This document shows, piece by piece, positions 38,030 through 50,081 of a stretch of DNA of 64,000 bases (positions are counted from its first letter, which is position 1; every line of letters begins with the position of its first letter). The notes under the pieces are model-generated. The model had not been told where the DNA came from. It worked only from the letters and a program-made list of their open reading frames with translations, and ran no database searches. The stretch is from Aquilaria yunnanensis (taxonomy: Eukaryota > Streptophyta > Magnoliopsida > Malvales > Thymelaeaceae). The position numbers and the translations under genes are program-made. The stretch is taken from assembly GCA_039654915.1 (NCBI GenBank), contig CM077600.1:30935992-30999991 (forward strand), given 5' to 3'.

Positions 38030-40570
38030 TCACTCATCACTTTTCTTTTTCTTCTTCTTCTCCTTTTCTTTCTTGCCCTGCATTTCAGAATCAGCTTCTT
38101 TTTGTTCTTCATGCTTTCTCTTCTTTTTGTCCATCTTCAGTCTCAGATTCAGGCTTCCCTTCTATTACTGGCTTAACCTCAGCCTCATCGATAGCTTTTC
38201 TTTCCTTCTTCTTCTTCTCTTTCTTGTCTTCCATGACATCAGCATGAGCCTCGTCTAGAGCATCATTTGTAGAAACAGGAGCCTCAGTTTTCTTAATTTC
38301 TGATGCTTCTTGATCATCACGAACAGGGTTAATTATTTTCCCAAGAACAGAATTTGCTGCAGGATTATAAGCCTGGAAATTTAAAGAGTCAGTAATCACT
38401 AGCATGGAAAAAGCCACCTAAAAATAGCACAATGAAAGCAGTAAAGACCTTTGCTGCAATTATCAATCCCCCAGATCCCTTCTTGCGATCCTTGTCATTT
38501 TGTTCGATCTTAGGTTTGCGTTTAGCTGAACCAGCAGAACGTCATAATTCTTTCCCTTCAAGAATTCTTAATCTTGCTCCTAGCTGCATCGTCCATTGGT
38601 CACACAACCTCCCATGAACTCCATGTGCAAAATATTTAAATTTTCATTTAAGAGGAAAAGAAACAGAAAAGGAGATGGAGATAATTCAAACACCTTTGCT
38701 CGATTCTCAAGCCCCATGGAGTTATCTTGGCCATCTCCAAGAGCATCGCACCGAATTGCCAACACAGCTTTGGCTGCAAGTGACCTAGAGATCTTCCCCT
38801 TGTGCTTTGGTGCCGCGTGACCAACAACAGATGCATGGTAAATAAATCCATATTTAGGAGTTGCATGTGTTTGTCTTTGGAGCTCTGAACAGTGCCTTTT
38901 CTGCTCCCAGGATTTGAACTGTGCTCCTAGGCTACTTTGCAAGATTCAGCAAACTGCCTCCATGGCTTATGAGGCGAGCACCAACAAGCTCTCCAACCAA
39001 AGCAGTCAAGTTTGGTGCAACAGTGTTCATTCTGCTTTTGAAGTAGTCATACAGCTGAGCTCTGTACTCAGCAAGGGAAAGAACCTGATCACACAATTCT
39101 TTGATGTTAATCAGATCAAGCTCACCGACTTCAGTTCCCATGGATATAACTGCTGCGTCTTTCAACTCTGTCTCAACCTCCTTCGGCAGTATGTGAGAAA
39201 AATAAAACCACCATAGGATGAATCACAAGAAGAGAATGGGTGTTGAATAAGTTCTGACAGTGTGATTCTTCATGCTGTTATGCATAACAAGAATACTTCT
39301 ACTTTCAAGTAAGTTGGATCTTAACCCACAAGGGCAAAAACTCAAGTCTCTAAGTGATTTTAAGTCTCTTAACCCACCAACTCCCATAATCATTCTTTTA
39401 AATCAAGCATGATAGCAAGTGGTACATAAGGATCAGTGCACAGAAATAAACCACAACGATTCACATTTTGTTATCACTCTATAGCAATACCTCAGAAAAG
39501 TCGAGCTTTGCAGCATTTGATCGGTCTCCCATCAGCTTCACAGTCTTGGCATAAAGAATGTTGTCTGGAACAATCTTAACAAGCTCAAGAAAATGCCAAC
39601 CATACCATTCACGAACCTTCATGGCATATGTGTTAAGCTCTTTATCAAGATCATCCAGCAAACCAATGGCTTGAACTATGATTGTGTCAACCTAAAAGCA
39701 ACATGAACAAATAAGAGGGCGAAGGAAAACATGCATAATTCACAAAAAGGATCTTGCATACCCAACACAAAAAGTTCCAGTATCTAAACTGCATATCCCC
39801 TTTCAAAAGAAGATATATTCACTACAGGAAAAATGGCTCCAAACAACTATATGAATACCTTATCAGCACTAAACTTTAACTTGTATCTGGATAAATTATG
39901 TGACAATCCCAAACTCATAGGTGCCAAATCTCGAACATCAATAACAGATATGAGCTCTATCAACTGGCTTCTTGCACCCCTAAACAATTCCATGACAGCA
40001 TTATTGTGAACGCATTCAATTTGCTGCATGAAAATAATGACCCCTGGTCAAAAGGCAATCAATGGCAAGAAAGCATAAGGACAAAGTCCTCTTCTTTTGG
40101 TTGATAATGCTACGGATTTCTATATATATAAACCAATTTTTCTTTTATTGCATTTCCAAGCTTGGAATCAGCTACAGCTAAAGTTTCACCATCAAAGTAA
40201 GCACACAAAAATTTGCGCAAACTTTTGCTAGGTGCACCTTCAATTATTTTTGTAGCTGCTTCAAGTGCTTCAGTAGTGTTTTCAAACTTAGAAAACGCTT
40301 TCAACTTTGCTATCTTCCTAGCTAAATCTGTAGCCAAGAAATCCTTTGACAAATCCTGAAAACAGACACAAATTTCAGTAGAATTCAGCCAGGCTTGACA
40401 ACACAACATAATAATAATAATTCCAGTTTCATCTCACTCTGAGCCCATTATCCAAAACAACAGCAGTGGACTTGGGAGTTTTACTTGATTACCTCAACTT
40501 TTGAAAGCTTGCCTTCATCCAGTACTTTGAAAAGAGCAAAGCTCGCCAGTGTCTCAAACAACACAAGCAT
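38030..40570 (-). pseudogene. NOP58: NOP58 (box C/D snoRNP core protein) pseudogene, introns retained
   Basis: NOP58/NOP5 is a scaffold of nucleolar box C/D snoRNPs that guide rRNA 2'-O-methylation. Exons read 40570-40493 (start MLVLFET), 40355-40134, 40023-39859, 39691-39491, 39192-38694, 38583-38449 and 38372-38030 (lysine-rich tail KKEKEKKKKKKSDE). The Nop domain is recognisable ([36 protein letters not shown]). Lesions: exon 5 is preceded by AC instead of AG (39193-39194); an in-frame TAG replaces a Gln codon at 38932-38934; a 1-nt frameshift near 38866-38871; an in-frame TGA where relatives have Gly (38542-38544); and a second frameshift near 38121-38145 in the tail. Introns are kept, so this is a decayed gene duplicate, not a processed copy. 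A truncated N-terminal NOP5 product of about 300 residues could still be translated if it is transcribed. Confidence 0.93.
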
Positions 40571-41019
40571 TATTTGATCAACAAGAGAAACCTAGGACCA
40601 TAAAATGGAACCCATAAATAAATCATCATTAAACCAGATACAAGATGCTTAGCATATCTATCATTGCAACCTAAACTTCAAGCTTCAAGCACTTTGACCC
40701 GAATGTCAACACGGCCACAGTTTACAAACCACCAAGCTTCGAAGAAAACAATAAGTCTAATCTCAGTAATTGTCTCCCTACAAAATCAATCTACAGCCGA
40801 AGTCCAAAGAACCCATTTTAAGTATTTATGTTCCTATCCCCATTCCTCAGCAATTAAACGCATGAAGAATAAGCTTTCGAGGAAAACAGGCATCCTTCAA
40901 CAGAAACACAAGCTGAATTGCTTACCCCCAGTTCAGCGGCCTTTCCAGGCGAAGCAGGTCTGCCAAGAGTGTGATGAAGAAAGCAGTGAATGACTGTGTA
41001 TGGTTTAGGGTTTTAGATA
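40571..41019 (-). promoter_or_regulatory. 5' flank of the NOP58 pseudogene
   Basis: About 450 bp of former promoter or leader lies between the ATG and a Mutator-like insertion. No TATA box stands out. Confidence 0.3.
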
Positions 41020-42047
41020 GGCCAAAATACATTGTTACCCTCTAAACTCGGCTGATCAGGACACTTACTCCCCTAAACTTCAACTCAGGAGTAACTCAGC
41101 CCTTGAACTGGGTTAAACAGGCCAGTCAACCCCTTTGACTCACACGTGCCGTCATGTGATCATTGTCTTTAAAGTCGTTCTCCCCACCTACGTCTCGCGA
41201 TGTTTTCTCCCCATCTGAGATCGCCCAAAGCCTCAACAGATCATGATGGATGCTTGTGAGTTCAAGGCACACATACACCCTCTTGTTCACTTCCTTGCTT
41301 GATCTCTGCCTTAGCATCCATGGCAAATGATGTCCTTGCTAGCTATGCTGCATATTCTGGTTCTTCCAAATCCCTTGGTTGGAAAATTCGCTCATGAATA
41401 GGTTCGTTGCCAAAAAAGTCCTAGGAGAAGGAGTAATCACCTTAGTATCTAGATTTGCACCCATGAAATTTCTGTTATCTATTCAATTGATGCTCCTCAT
41501 TCATTTTGTCCTCTACCATGACTGTGCAAACAAAGGGAGAATGACATTAGAGCACGAATAAGATGTGGGTTTGTCTTTAGTGAATAGGTATTGGTGGCAG
41601 TAGTGCTAATTGAAGTAAAGGGACTGGCGGAAGATGGTGCCCTTTACCTGGAGATTTCTGGGTGTAGCATTTAAGAATGACTAAAATAGGGTAGAGAGGT
41701 CTTGAGGAAGACGGTGGGTATTTTGTTAAGTTTATAAAATTAGGATAGATTAGGAAACAATCAGGAAGTTTGGGAGAGGTTATATAATTTTTTTTTTGTT
41801 GTTATTTGTAGAAAATAATTACAAATTTACTCCTCGTTGTATATATTTAGTTGTAGTTCTAACCCTAAGAATTTATTCATGCCACCAAACCTGGGAGGAC
41901 AAACGTTGTTATACTTATTGAAATCATGTGACTGCACGTGATGGTCAAGGGGGATAACTGACCTACTTAACCAAGTTCAGAGGTTGAAGTCTAGGGGGAT
42001 AAGTGTCCTGATCAGCTGAGTTTGGAGGTTGAAGATATATTTTGGCC
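41020..42047. mobile_element. Mutator-like non-autonomous element, 1028 bp
   Basis: The ends are GGCCAAAATACA and its near inverse TATATTTTGGCC, with a TIR of about 130 bp. Shared phrases are CTGATCAGGACACTTA and AACTTCAACTCAGG, inverted at the right end. The 9-bp flanks TTTTAGATA (41011-41019) and TTTTAAATG (42048-42056) match at 7 of 9. It belongs to the same family as 43897-45548 and 45997-47757. The interior has no transposase. It lies 450 bp upstream of the NOP58 pseudogene start. Confidence 0.82.
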
Positions 42048-42189
42048 TTTTAAATGTAAGCTAGGTTGAAGTCGTGGCAGAATTCATGGATGCATACTAT
42101 AAGATCAATACTAGGCTAGTACTGTTATGACTTTAGGACATAAAAGTAAGTTTCACAAAGAGTACCTAAGCTTAAATTGTGGTTCCTAT

Positions 42190-42690
42190 TTTTGTCCCTC
42201 ACCTATTAACTATTCTGTTTTAATTCTAAATTTATTAAAAATGTAACTCAGGATAATTATTTGGTACAAATTTTTTAAATTCAAATTTATATATGGTAAT
42301 TATCTTTCAGTAAATTTAAATCATATAATAGTATTTTAATAGCTAATTGACAATTTAAATTAGTAATTTTTTTCTTGATTAAATAAGATTGATTTTCAAA
42401 GTAGAAAAATTGATTATTTGAGTTATCCATTAATTTTTTTAAAAACATATTATATAGAATAAATTTATTAAAAGATAGTTACTGAATAATTTAAATTACA
42501 ATATAAAGATTTAATATTAAAAATTACTTTAGGTTAATAGATTCCATCTAATAAGGATGAGAGTGGAACATTTTTAATAGGTTTAAGACTAAAATGAAAT
42601 ATGTATTTTTAATATGTTTAAAATCAAAACAAAACTGTCAACAAATTATGAACTGAAACAAAATGATAATTAAAAAATTAGTAACTATAC
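42190..42690. mobile_element. probable AT-rich MITE
   Basis: The left phrase ATTCTGTTTTAATTCTAAAT and the later TTATTAAAAATGTAA are matched in inverted form by phrases around 42590-42680. Text of the same family recurs at about 54770-54890. The ends and target duplication could not be fixed. Confidence 0.4.
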
Positions 42691-42699
42691 ACACAATTT

Positions 42700-43896
42700 A
42701 TCCACATAAAATACTACTTAATTGGGTTTTTCTTCTTTTTTTTTTTAATTTTTATTTTATGAAATATTTAGGAGGATGGACTATGTAAGTATTTTCAACG
42801 ACATACTTATTCCTTATTAACAATACAAATTGAATGAATAAGATTGGTTTAACAATCCAATTTAAAGTAGCCACTTATTTTGACTTTTGAGACATGTTGG
42901 ATAATTTCATAGGTCGAAGTAACCCAGGTTACATGCTATTTATTTTTAACCTCGCTATATAGCCAAATTACGACATATGCTATTAGTAGGTTCATAGGTC
43001 AATAGTTCCTTAATACCTAAGCAAGCTCAGTTGTTTTTTGTGTCAATCTCTCCTACCCTTCATCTTACCTCAGATGCTCCACTTGAGCCACTACCATCTG
43101 TTGATGTGGCATTATTTTCTTGTCAGCAATAGCTGACTCCACTTAGTTCGCCATTTAATCTACCGTCAGTTCCATTTTTTCTCATCATGTGAGATAATCT
43201 ACATCACCTTCAAGGTCACCGATTTCCTTTGTCTCAAACCCCTACTACCAATTTCCATGGGTTTGTCTGTGATCGCTTGAATTATAGGAGAATAAATAAG
43301 ATTAGATTATGATTTGAATTTTGGTTCTCTTTCTTGATGGTTCTTCTCTTTGTTGGATCAGGTCAAAAAGCAAACACTTCAACCATGTGCCAATATGCTC
43401 TTACTCATCTTCCTAATGTTGCTACAATTGTTCACTCACAATTGTTCACTGGGCCTGATCTATGTGCTTTGTTTCCACAAGTTATTTTTTTGATGTCGTG
43501 CATCCTCAACTAATGTTGTGGGCGAACTTCACATAGATCAAGACAAATGAGAGGTAAAGAAAGGTCTGAGTATGGAATCTCGCTGTGGATGGCACAAAGT
43601 GGGAACAGGGGAGCCTGATAAAAGACAAAATGGTGGGTTTGGGAATGGAGCTCGGGTCTGGTTCGAGATGAGCTAGTGAAGGCATGAGTGGCATAGAGTG
43701 TAAAAATAGGGAATTTTGTGGGTGAAATTGGTACGCATCTAGGTTTGGGCACTCGCAATCCTTGAGTTACACCCTATCCAATTAATTAAGGTTTTTTTGG
43801 AAACCAATTTTGTGACTAGCATTAAAGTTTTGAATAATTTATTTAAAGGTATAGATGAAACTGCTTAAAATTTACCCTTATATAGCATTTTCAAAT
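42700..43896. other. AT-rich spacer, no gene recognised
   Basis: Small ORFs on the minus strand at 43506-43758 overlap in different frames and show no domain. Nothing else was identified. Confidence 0.4.
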
Positions 43897-45548
43897 GGCC
43901 AAAATACAATAGAAGCCTCCCAATTCGGTTGTTCAGGACATTTAACCCCCTGAACTTCAACTCAGGGCAACCTAGTCCCAAACTTGAACAAATGGGGCCA
44001 GTCAACCCCTTTAACTATGTGTGCTTCTCACATGGCGCCCAAAACACATATGGCATCCTGTTCCGTTTCATCAACATCGAGAACAAGCTAACACCAGCAA
44101 CTTCTCTCAAGGATAAATCAATGGGATCATTACACTATAGCCCTATGTCATTATGTCCATTGTGGGTCATTATTATGTCTATTATGGGGTCATTATTGTG
44201 CCCAATGAATATTTGGTCCAATTTTTTTCCTCATAACAGTAGGTTCGATCTAGGTTTCTTCGTTTTTCACTCTCCAGAAACAAACCTAAACATTTTTTTC
44301 TAGAAAGCAATAACAAGATAAGTCTAATTTATTACTTATATCAGCTAAACTATGAAATAATTTTCAATTGTCAGATTTAACCACAAAATTTAACTGTGCA
44401 AGCTTCCAATTCCTAACACTTTCTTTCAATTCTATACTTCTCATTCAAAATTCATTTCATCCCAAACATTTACCTTTACAAAATTGCTATGCTGGGTGTT
44501 GCTCTCTCATAAGAATGTAGTTGTTGTATAACCTAGTTATTGTACCTAAAAAAAGTGTTGTAGCTTTAGCCGTTAACTAATTTGATTATTGCACTAGCTT
44601 TAAAGTTCCCAACATGATCAGTGCTGTAATGGATCAGATTTTGAAATGCAGCTGGTGTGACCACTGAAATTCTAGTGGAGGAAGCAGTGACCTTAAAGCT
44701 GAGAATGTTGGACCAGTAAGTGTGTGAGTCTTGCTTGATAGGGACGACTGTGAAAGAGATATCAAAGTTATCAAAAATATGCTCTAGAAGGCTATTGGAA
44801 AGAAAATCTAGTTGGTTTTTTGTGATTCACCCAATAGGATAGTGCTATTAGCAATGTTCTTGATGTTGTACCCATTCATGTTGAAGTTGGTCACAATGTT
44901 TAACCTAAACGCCTTCTTCAATTGAGAATTAGGAATAAAAGAAGAGTTTTTCAATGATGTCTTCATAGAGACTGCTATAGGATCATCACCTACAGCCCTC
45001 AGTGGCTTATCTTCCCTAGGATCCCAATAAGTTTGAAGGGCAATTTGGCCACCATTTTTCCATCTAACAATGAGTAGAGGTCGAAAATGACAACCAGAAC
45101 GAGTGCCACGATGACGCCTGACTTGACCTTGAAAAGTGAAAAGTCATGGCTAGATGCTTTGGGCTAGACATGACTCTATCAATATTAATGGTTTGGACTT
45201 CTTTTGGTTGATTTTGTTAGGGCTCTAGTTTATCTTCATGGTCTTGAAATTTTTAGTGGCTTTGTTTATGGAAGATTTGGAGGATTTTTAGGAGTTAGTA
45301 TGGTAGATGAGGAGCTAGGAGATGACCTTACAAAGACGATGGTGTAGAAGGAAATGGCTGCCACCATCAAGCTATCTGTAAATTGAGCATGATGTTGTCT
45401 GTGTTTTAGGCATCATTTGAAGCGCACATAGTCAAAGTGGTTAACATGCTCGTTTATTTAAGTTCAGGGGCTGAGTTGCCCAGAGTTGAAGTTCAAGGGT
45501 TAACTATCATGGTCATCCGAGTTGGAGTGCTTCCACTGTATTTTGGCC
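43897..45548. mobile_element. Mutator-like non-autonomous element, 1652 bp, 9-bp TSD
   Basis: The ends are GGCCAAAATACAATAGAAGC and, on the other strand, GGCCAAAATACAGTGGAAGC; the TIR is about 130 bp and is shared with the element at 41020. The flanks TTTTCAAAT (43888-43896) and TTTTCAAAA (45549-45557) match at 8 of 9. The interior carries no recognisable transposase or host exon. Confidence 0.87.
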
Positions 45549-45996
45549 TTTTCAAAATGTTAACACTAATCACAGAGGTTAATACCAAATGAAGTCTAAG
45601 AAAGCCACTTTAAATCCACTTAAATTTACTAAATGGACCCTGACATTAATATGCGGACTATATCAAGAAAAAAAAGATTAATACGCAGAAAATCATTTCT
45701 CTTTTAGTTCTATAACAATATGATTTATTGATTTTAAAAATACAGTTGTGTCTATTTTTTATTGTATATGATATCATGGACTGTTAGATTAACACTCATC
45801 TTGACGATTAATAGCAACAAGAATGTTAATGAAATTTTTTATTCTTTATTTTTTATTTTTTATTTTTTATTGAAAAAAAAACAAAGAAAAATAAAGCGAA
45901 TTATCTAGGTACCTATTCAATTAGTTATAATTAGAAATTGGTTTAATGGAATTTCCATTTTCTTTCTGCATAAGTTCTTATAACACATTAGCTATA

Positions 45997-47757
45997 CACC
46001 AAAATATAAAGTAGGTCCTTAAACTCGATTGAACAGGAAAGTTAACCCTCTAAACTTCAACTCAAGGCAATTTAGCCCTTAAACTTGAAAAAAAAAAAAA
46101 AAAAAGATTAATCAACCCCTTTGACAGTACACGCGCATCTCATTGGCGCACTTGATAAAGACAACATCAATTGCCAATTAACGAAGCAGGTTCTATGTTC
46201 TCTTTTAGAATATAAATATCCACATGTTTCCCTGGAAATACTTGCATCACTGGAATTCACCTCCGGCAATGGCACTTTGACCATTGGAACAACAACCAGG
46301 GTATGACACAGGCTGCAGGCTGCAAGCAGCAATTGGTGTGGGATCCAAGCTAGGAGTCTATACAAGGATGTGAAATGTGTGTTTGCTCTTAAGCAATAAT
46401 CTGAGAATCTTATCTTCCTAGAACTTGCTAAGGCAAACAGAGTCTGCACTTTAACAAATTGGTTATAAATTGATTAGACAAATTGATTACTTTAACAACC
46501 CAACCGTCTAGATGTACCAAATCAGGTGGCTGACCACTGGACCATGCTCTTTGTTGAAAACCTCTTCATGAGTCTCTGTCACCAGTGGCGATGCTCTAGA
46601 CCAACTACTGCGGTGTTTAGCATGGACGATTATCACCTTAGAAATTTCATGCTTTTCATTTTTTTAATACTATTGATATTGTTTTGCTTCATAATTCTTG
46701 ATATCCTTAAAACTACATCAAGTATGCATACTCTGGAAAAGTAGGTGAAGAATATGATGATGAAGAAACCTGGTCTCTAACTAGAGGACAATATGATGGA
46801 GACGTCAGTTTATTCAAGCACTAAAGAAATGGAGAAGTTGTTTCCTCTATTTAAGAAGTTTTGGAAGCCAAAACACGAGGCTCCACTTGGTGAAAACCCT
46901 GAACCTGTGAGGACTCACCTAAGCAATATGACCATAGTCCCTAAGTTGATCGGTAATATCATTGTGTTCATAATGGGAAAACCTTCAATCAAGTTAAAAT
47001 CAAGCCCGAAATGATTGGTCATTACCTAGCTAAGTTCTCCATCAGTTACAAGCCTGTCAAGCACGAAATGCCTAGTATTGGTGTTACCCATTCATCCAGG
47101 TTTATTCCTCTCAAGTGAAGTGCTCATGTTTGTTTATGCAAATTTGCGATATCATTTTGTTTTTTTAACTCTTCGTTTAACCTTAATCAGTTCAGAGTTT
47201 TATGATTCCATTTTGAACATAGTTTTGTCTAAGCTAAATTATTCAGAGATTATATTTTTGTTGATAAAAAAAATGAAGAAGAAGAGGATAAAAGGGAATG
47301 ATTGCTTGGAAATACTATTCATGTTTGATTCGTATTGCCCTAAGCAATTTCACGGTGTTTGTGTATCATGAGAGCCAATCTCACTCATTATATGTAGAAG
47401 AAACAAGAGCTAACATGTTAGTTTGTTGAAGATAGAGAGCTTCCACCAACTCGATTTATCTCTTCCATAGTACCAAAACCACGGTGATCGAGTGTTTAAG
47501 TTATTGAAATTGGGAGGCCATGGTAAAAAAAAAACTAGATTAAATATGAAAAGTGGAAATTAACAAGTGAAAAGGTTGAAAGATGTCATGTTTGGTGACA
47601 TCGTCTTCATTAAGTATGTCATGTGATGTGCACATGTTGTCCAAAGGATTGACTAACCACTTTTTTCAAGTTTGGGGGCTGACTTGCCCCTTATTGAAGT
47701 TTAAGAGATTAACTCTCTTGGTCAACTAAGTTTGAAGGCTTCCTTCGTATTTTGGCC
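45997..47757. mobile_element. Mutator-like non-autonomous element, 1761 bp, exact 9-bp TSD
   Basis: The left end CACCAAAATATAAAGTAGG and the right end GGCCAAAATACGAAGGAAGC (other strand) belong to the same family as 41020 and 43897. The identical 9-mer TTAGCTATA flanks both sides (45988-45996 and 47758-47766). The short ORFs inside (46108-47371) overlap in different frames and show no transposase domain. Confidence 0.9.
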
Positions 47758-47967
47758 TTAGCTATATTTATTGTTCATCACAAATCTCATTTTAATCAAA
47801 GAAAACAAAAATTTCATTGAAATGCCATGCAAAACTCAAAGAGTTAGATAAAGCCTGGAGCAAATTTTCAGCATAAAAGCTTGTAGATTTCCTTGGCATT
47901 ACCATAACTCATGAGCTGCGCCGATCTGATATAAATCAAATTGAGTATCCATCAATTGTTTCTAGGG

Positions 47968-49078
47968 TAAATTACACCCGTGGCCCTTAACATTTTATTA
48001 TTGCCCTATTTTGGACCTTAACCTCAAAATCTTACATGAGAAGTCCTCAACATTAATTTTTTGTTTCATTTTAGAGCTTTGGAGAACGGAAACCATTAAA
48101 TTGATGGAACTGGCCATGTGGCATGTCAGTGCAGGGCGATTTGCCACAGTGGCACTAATGTGGCAAATGAAGAAAAAAAAATAAGAGAAAAAACAACAAT
48201 TAGGCCCCTGATTTTTCAGCTTTCTTCCCTCAAAACCCTAACTTCTCCTTAACTGTTACTGCCACCCCTGGATTGTCACTCCCCTTGCCTGACGCCAGCC
48301 ACCAACCTTAGCATCGCCAACAGTCAACCTCACTATCCCTGCTGCTCCAGCTTTTCCGTGCAAGTCTTCCCTCATCCGTTCATGCCAAAATCAAACACCC
48401 CTCTACCTTGTCCGCCAATCCCCTTGTTTTCCTACCCTCCCACAGCCCAACACGAAGCCCTCTCGCCGTACAGCCTGTTTCAGCCAATGGCTCGCCGCCC
48501 CAAATGATAGCATTTTCATGCCTTGCCAGTCGACGATTCTCATGGGTTTATTGATTCTCATTGGTTTCGTGATTTGACGATTCCGTGAGTTATGGTATTG
48601 GACGAAGGCGAAATTGAAGGTAGAGGAGGCTGAAATCGAGGTGAGGTTGGGGTTGAGATGGAGGTGGAGCCGCAGTAGGGCCAGTGCATAACACACCTGC
48701 CATCGTCTCTTTGTTCACCCTCCCCAACTCCGATTTTGTTTTTCTCAACTTCGATTTTGTTTCCCAAATATCCACTTCGTTTCTCATCAGAACCTTCGAT
48801 TTTGTCACAAGGAGAACAATTTGTGGCGTGCTTTCGCATATAGGGGTTGTCGGAGGATGCGGAAAAGGAGATGGAAGCCGCCAATGATGGGCAGAGGAGA
48901 GGAAGAGAAGGTGGAAGGGTGAATTTAATTTTTTTTTTCTTTTTACACATCATCAATAGCAGTTAATTCATTGTGCCACTATAGCAAATTACCCATGCTG
49001 GCATGCCACATGGTTAAGTTCCGTCAATTTTAACGACTTTTGTTCTCCAAATGTTTAAAATAAAACAAAAAATTCAAG
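47968..49078. mobile_element. TIR element with right end truncated
   Basis: The inner inverted repeats match well: at the left TGGAGAACGGAAACC then CCATGTGGCATGTCAG (about 48071-48130), and at the right the complement CTGGCATGCCACATGG then TTGTTCTCCAAA (48995-49050). The left repeat extends about 90 bp further out (GGGTAAATTACACCCGTGG) than anything on the right, so the right terminus is lost. The interior has low-complexity ORFs on both strands and no transposase. Confidence 0.65.
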
Positions 49079-49079
49079 G

Positions 49080-50081
49080 TTTTAAGCTCGATTTCGTGTC
49101 CAGTCAAGCATGAATCACCTTCAGTCACACAAACGGTCGGGAATCTAATTCATCTTCTTCGCTTCTTTTCCGATTTGAACAACCTTTCGTGCTCTGATTC
49201 ATGAACGTCCGATTGATTCACGAAAGATGATATGGGCTAATCAAATGGGCTAATTCTCCACATAGAGGCAACAGCGACAAACACAAGATGTATATCCAAA
49301 TTTGACAAGGATGAGGGACGAAGAAGAGCTGAAGGGAAGGGACGAAGATGAGGCGAAGAAGGCAGAGAGGAGGGAGGAGGTGAAGAGGAGGGAGAGGAAG
49401 GAAAAGGGCTGCCGGGATCGAGATGGACGGGATTGCAATGGACAAAATCGCAAACGAGAGAAGGGAGGAGGAGGGGGAAGAGGTGTGAAGAAGGGGGAGA
49501 AGGGACTGGAGAAGGTCGCCGGAGAGGAGACAAAGGGCAACCTTGTTAGATTTAGACATTAAGGGGCAAAGTTTATGTAGAAAAAGGCTAGCAGGGTAAA
49601 ATCAGGCTTTTTTCCCTTTTCTATCTAACGGTCAAGTGTTAAGTTTCCAGGAAGGGTAGGTAATTAAAAAAATGAATATAACTGTAGATTTGGACAAACC
49701 TCAAAGAGTTATGGTAATTTTCCCCTGAAAACAAAGGTGACCAAAGAGAAGCAGTCCGATCACTTAAAAAAAAAAAACGCCTTGAGAGAACAGGGGATGA
49801 AAGCACCATGGTCTCTCTCATTCTTGCAATCACACCACCGCAGAAGAATCCTGACCAGAGGGCTCCAAGAAGAAGCAATCTTCTCTGATGAATCTATCAA
49901 GCAAGAATCCATCGTTACATAAAATCATTGCCAATTTGAATTTAATACGGGGAATCAAGGAAACATTCCTTTATTCTAGATACCACCAAGATGCAACATC
50001 AACTTCTCGGTGACTGCCACCCTTCCCCTTAGAGAATACTGACACTAGGTACTTTGTAAAGTGTAACAAATCATGTATAAT
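49080..50081. other. GC-rich block, solo TIR-like end and spacer
   Basis: A purine-rich/pyrimidine-rich block at 49300-49560 gives long but meaningless ORFs in several frames. Near 49700-49728 the minus strand reads GGGGAAAATTACCATAACTC, an end typical of TIR elements, with no partner found. The part nearest 50081 should hold the 3'UTR of the dsRNA-binding protein gene. Confidence 0.4.

Noticed and set aside
38109..38417. 102-codon ORF with acidic/lysine-rich text as a separate gene
   Set aside because: It is the last exon and part of the preceding intron of the NOP58 pseudogene, read through a frameshift.
49218..49562. Three overlapping ORFs of 86-113 codons
   Set aside because: The block is purine-rich on one strand, so stops are rare in several frames. 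The products are Lys/Arg/Glu or Pro/Ser/Leu biased with no domain.
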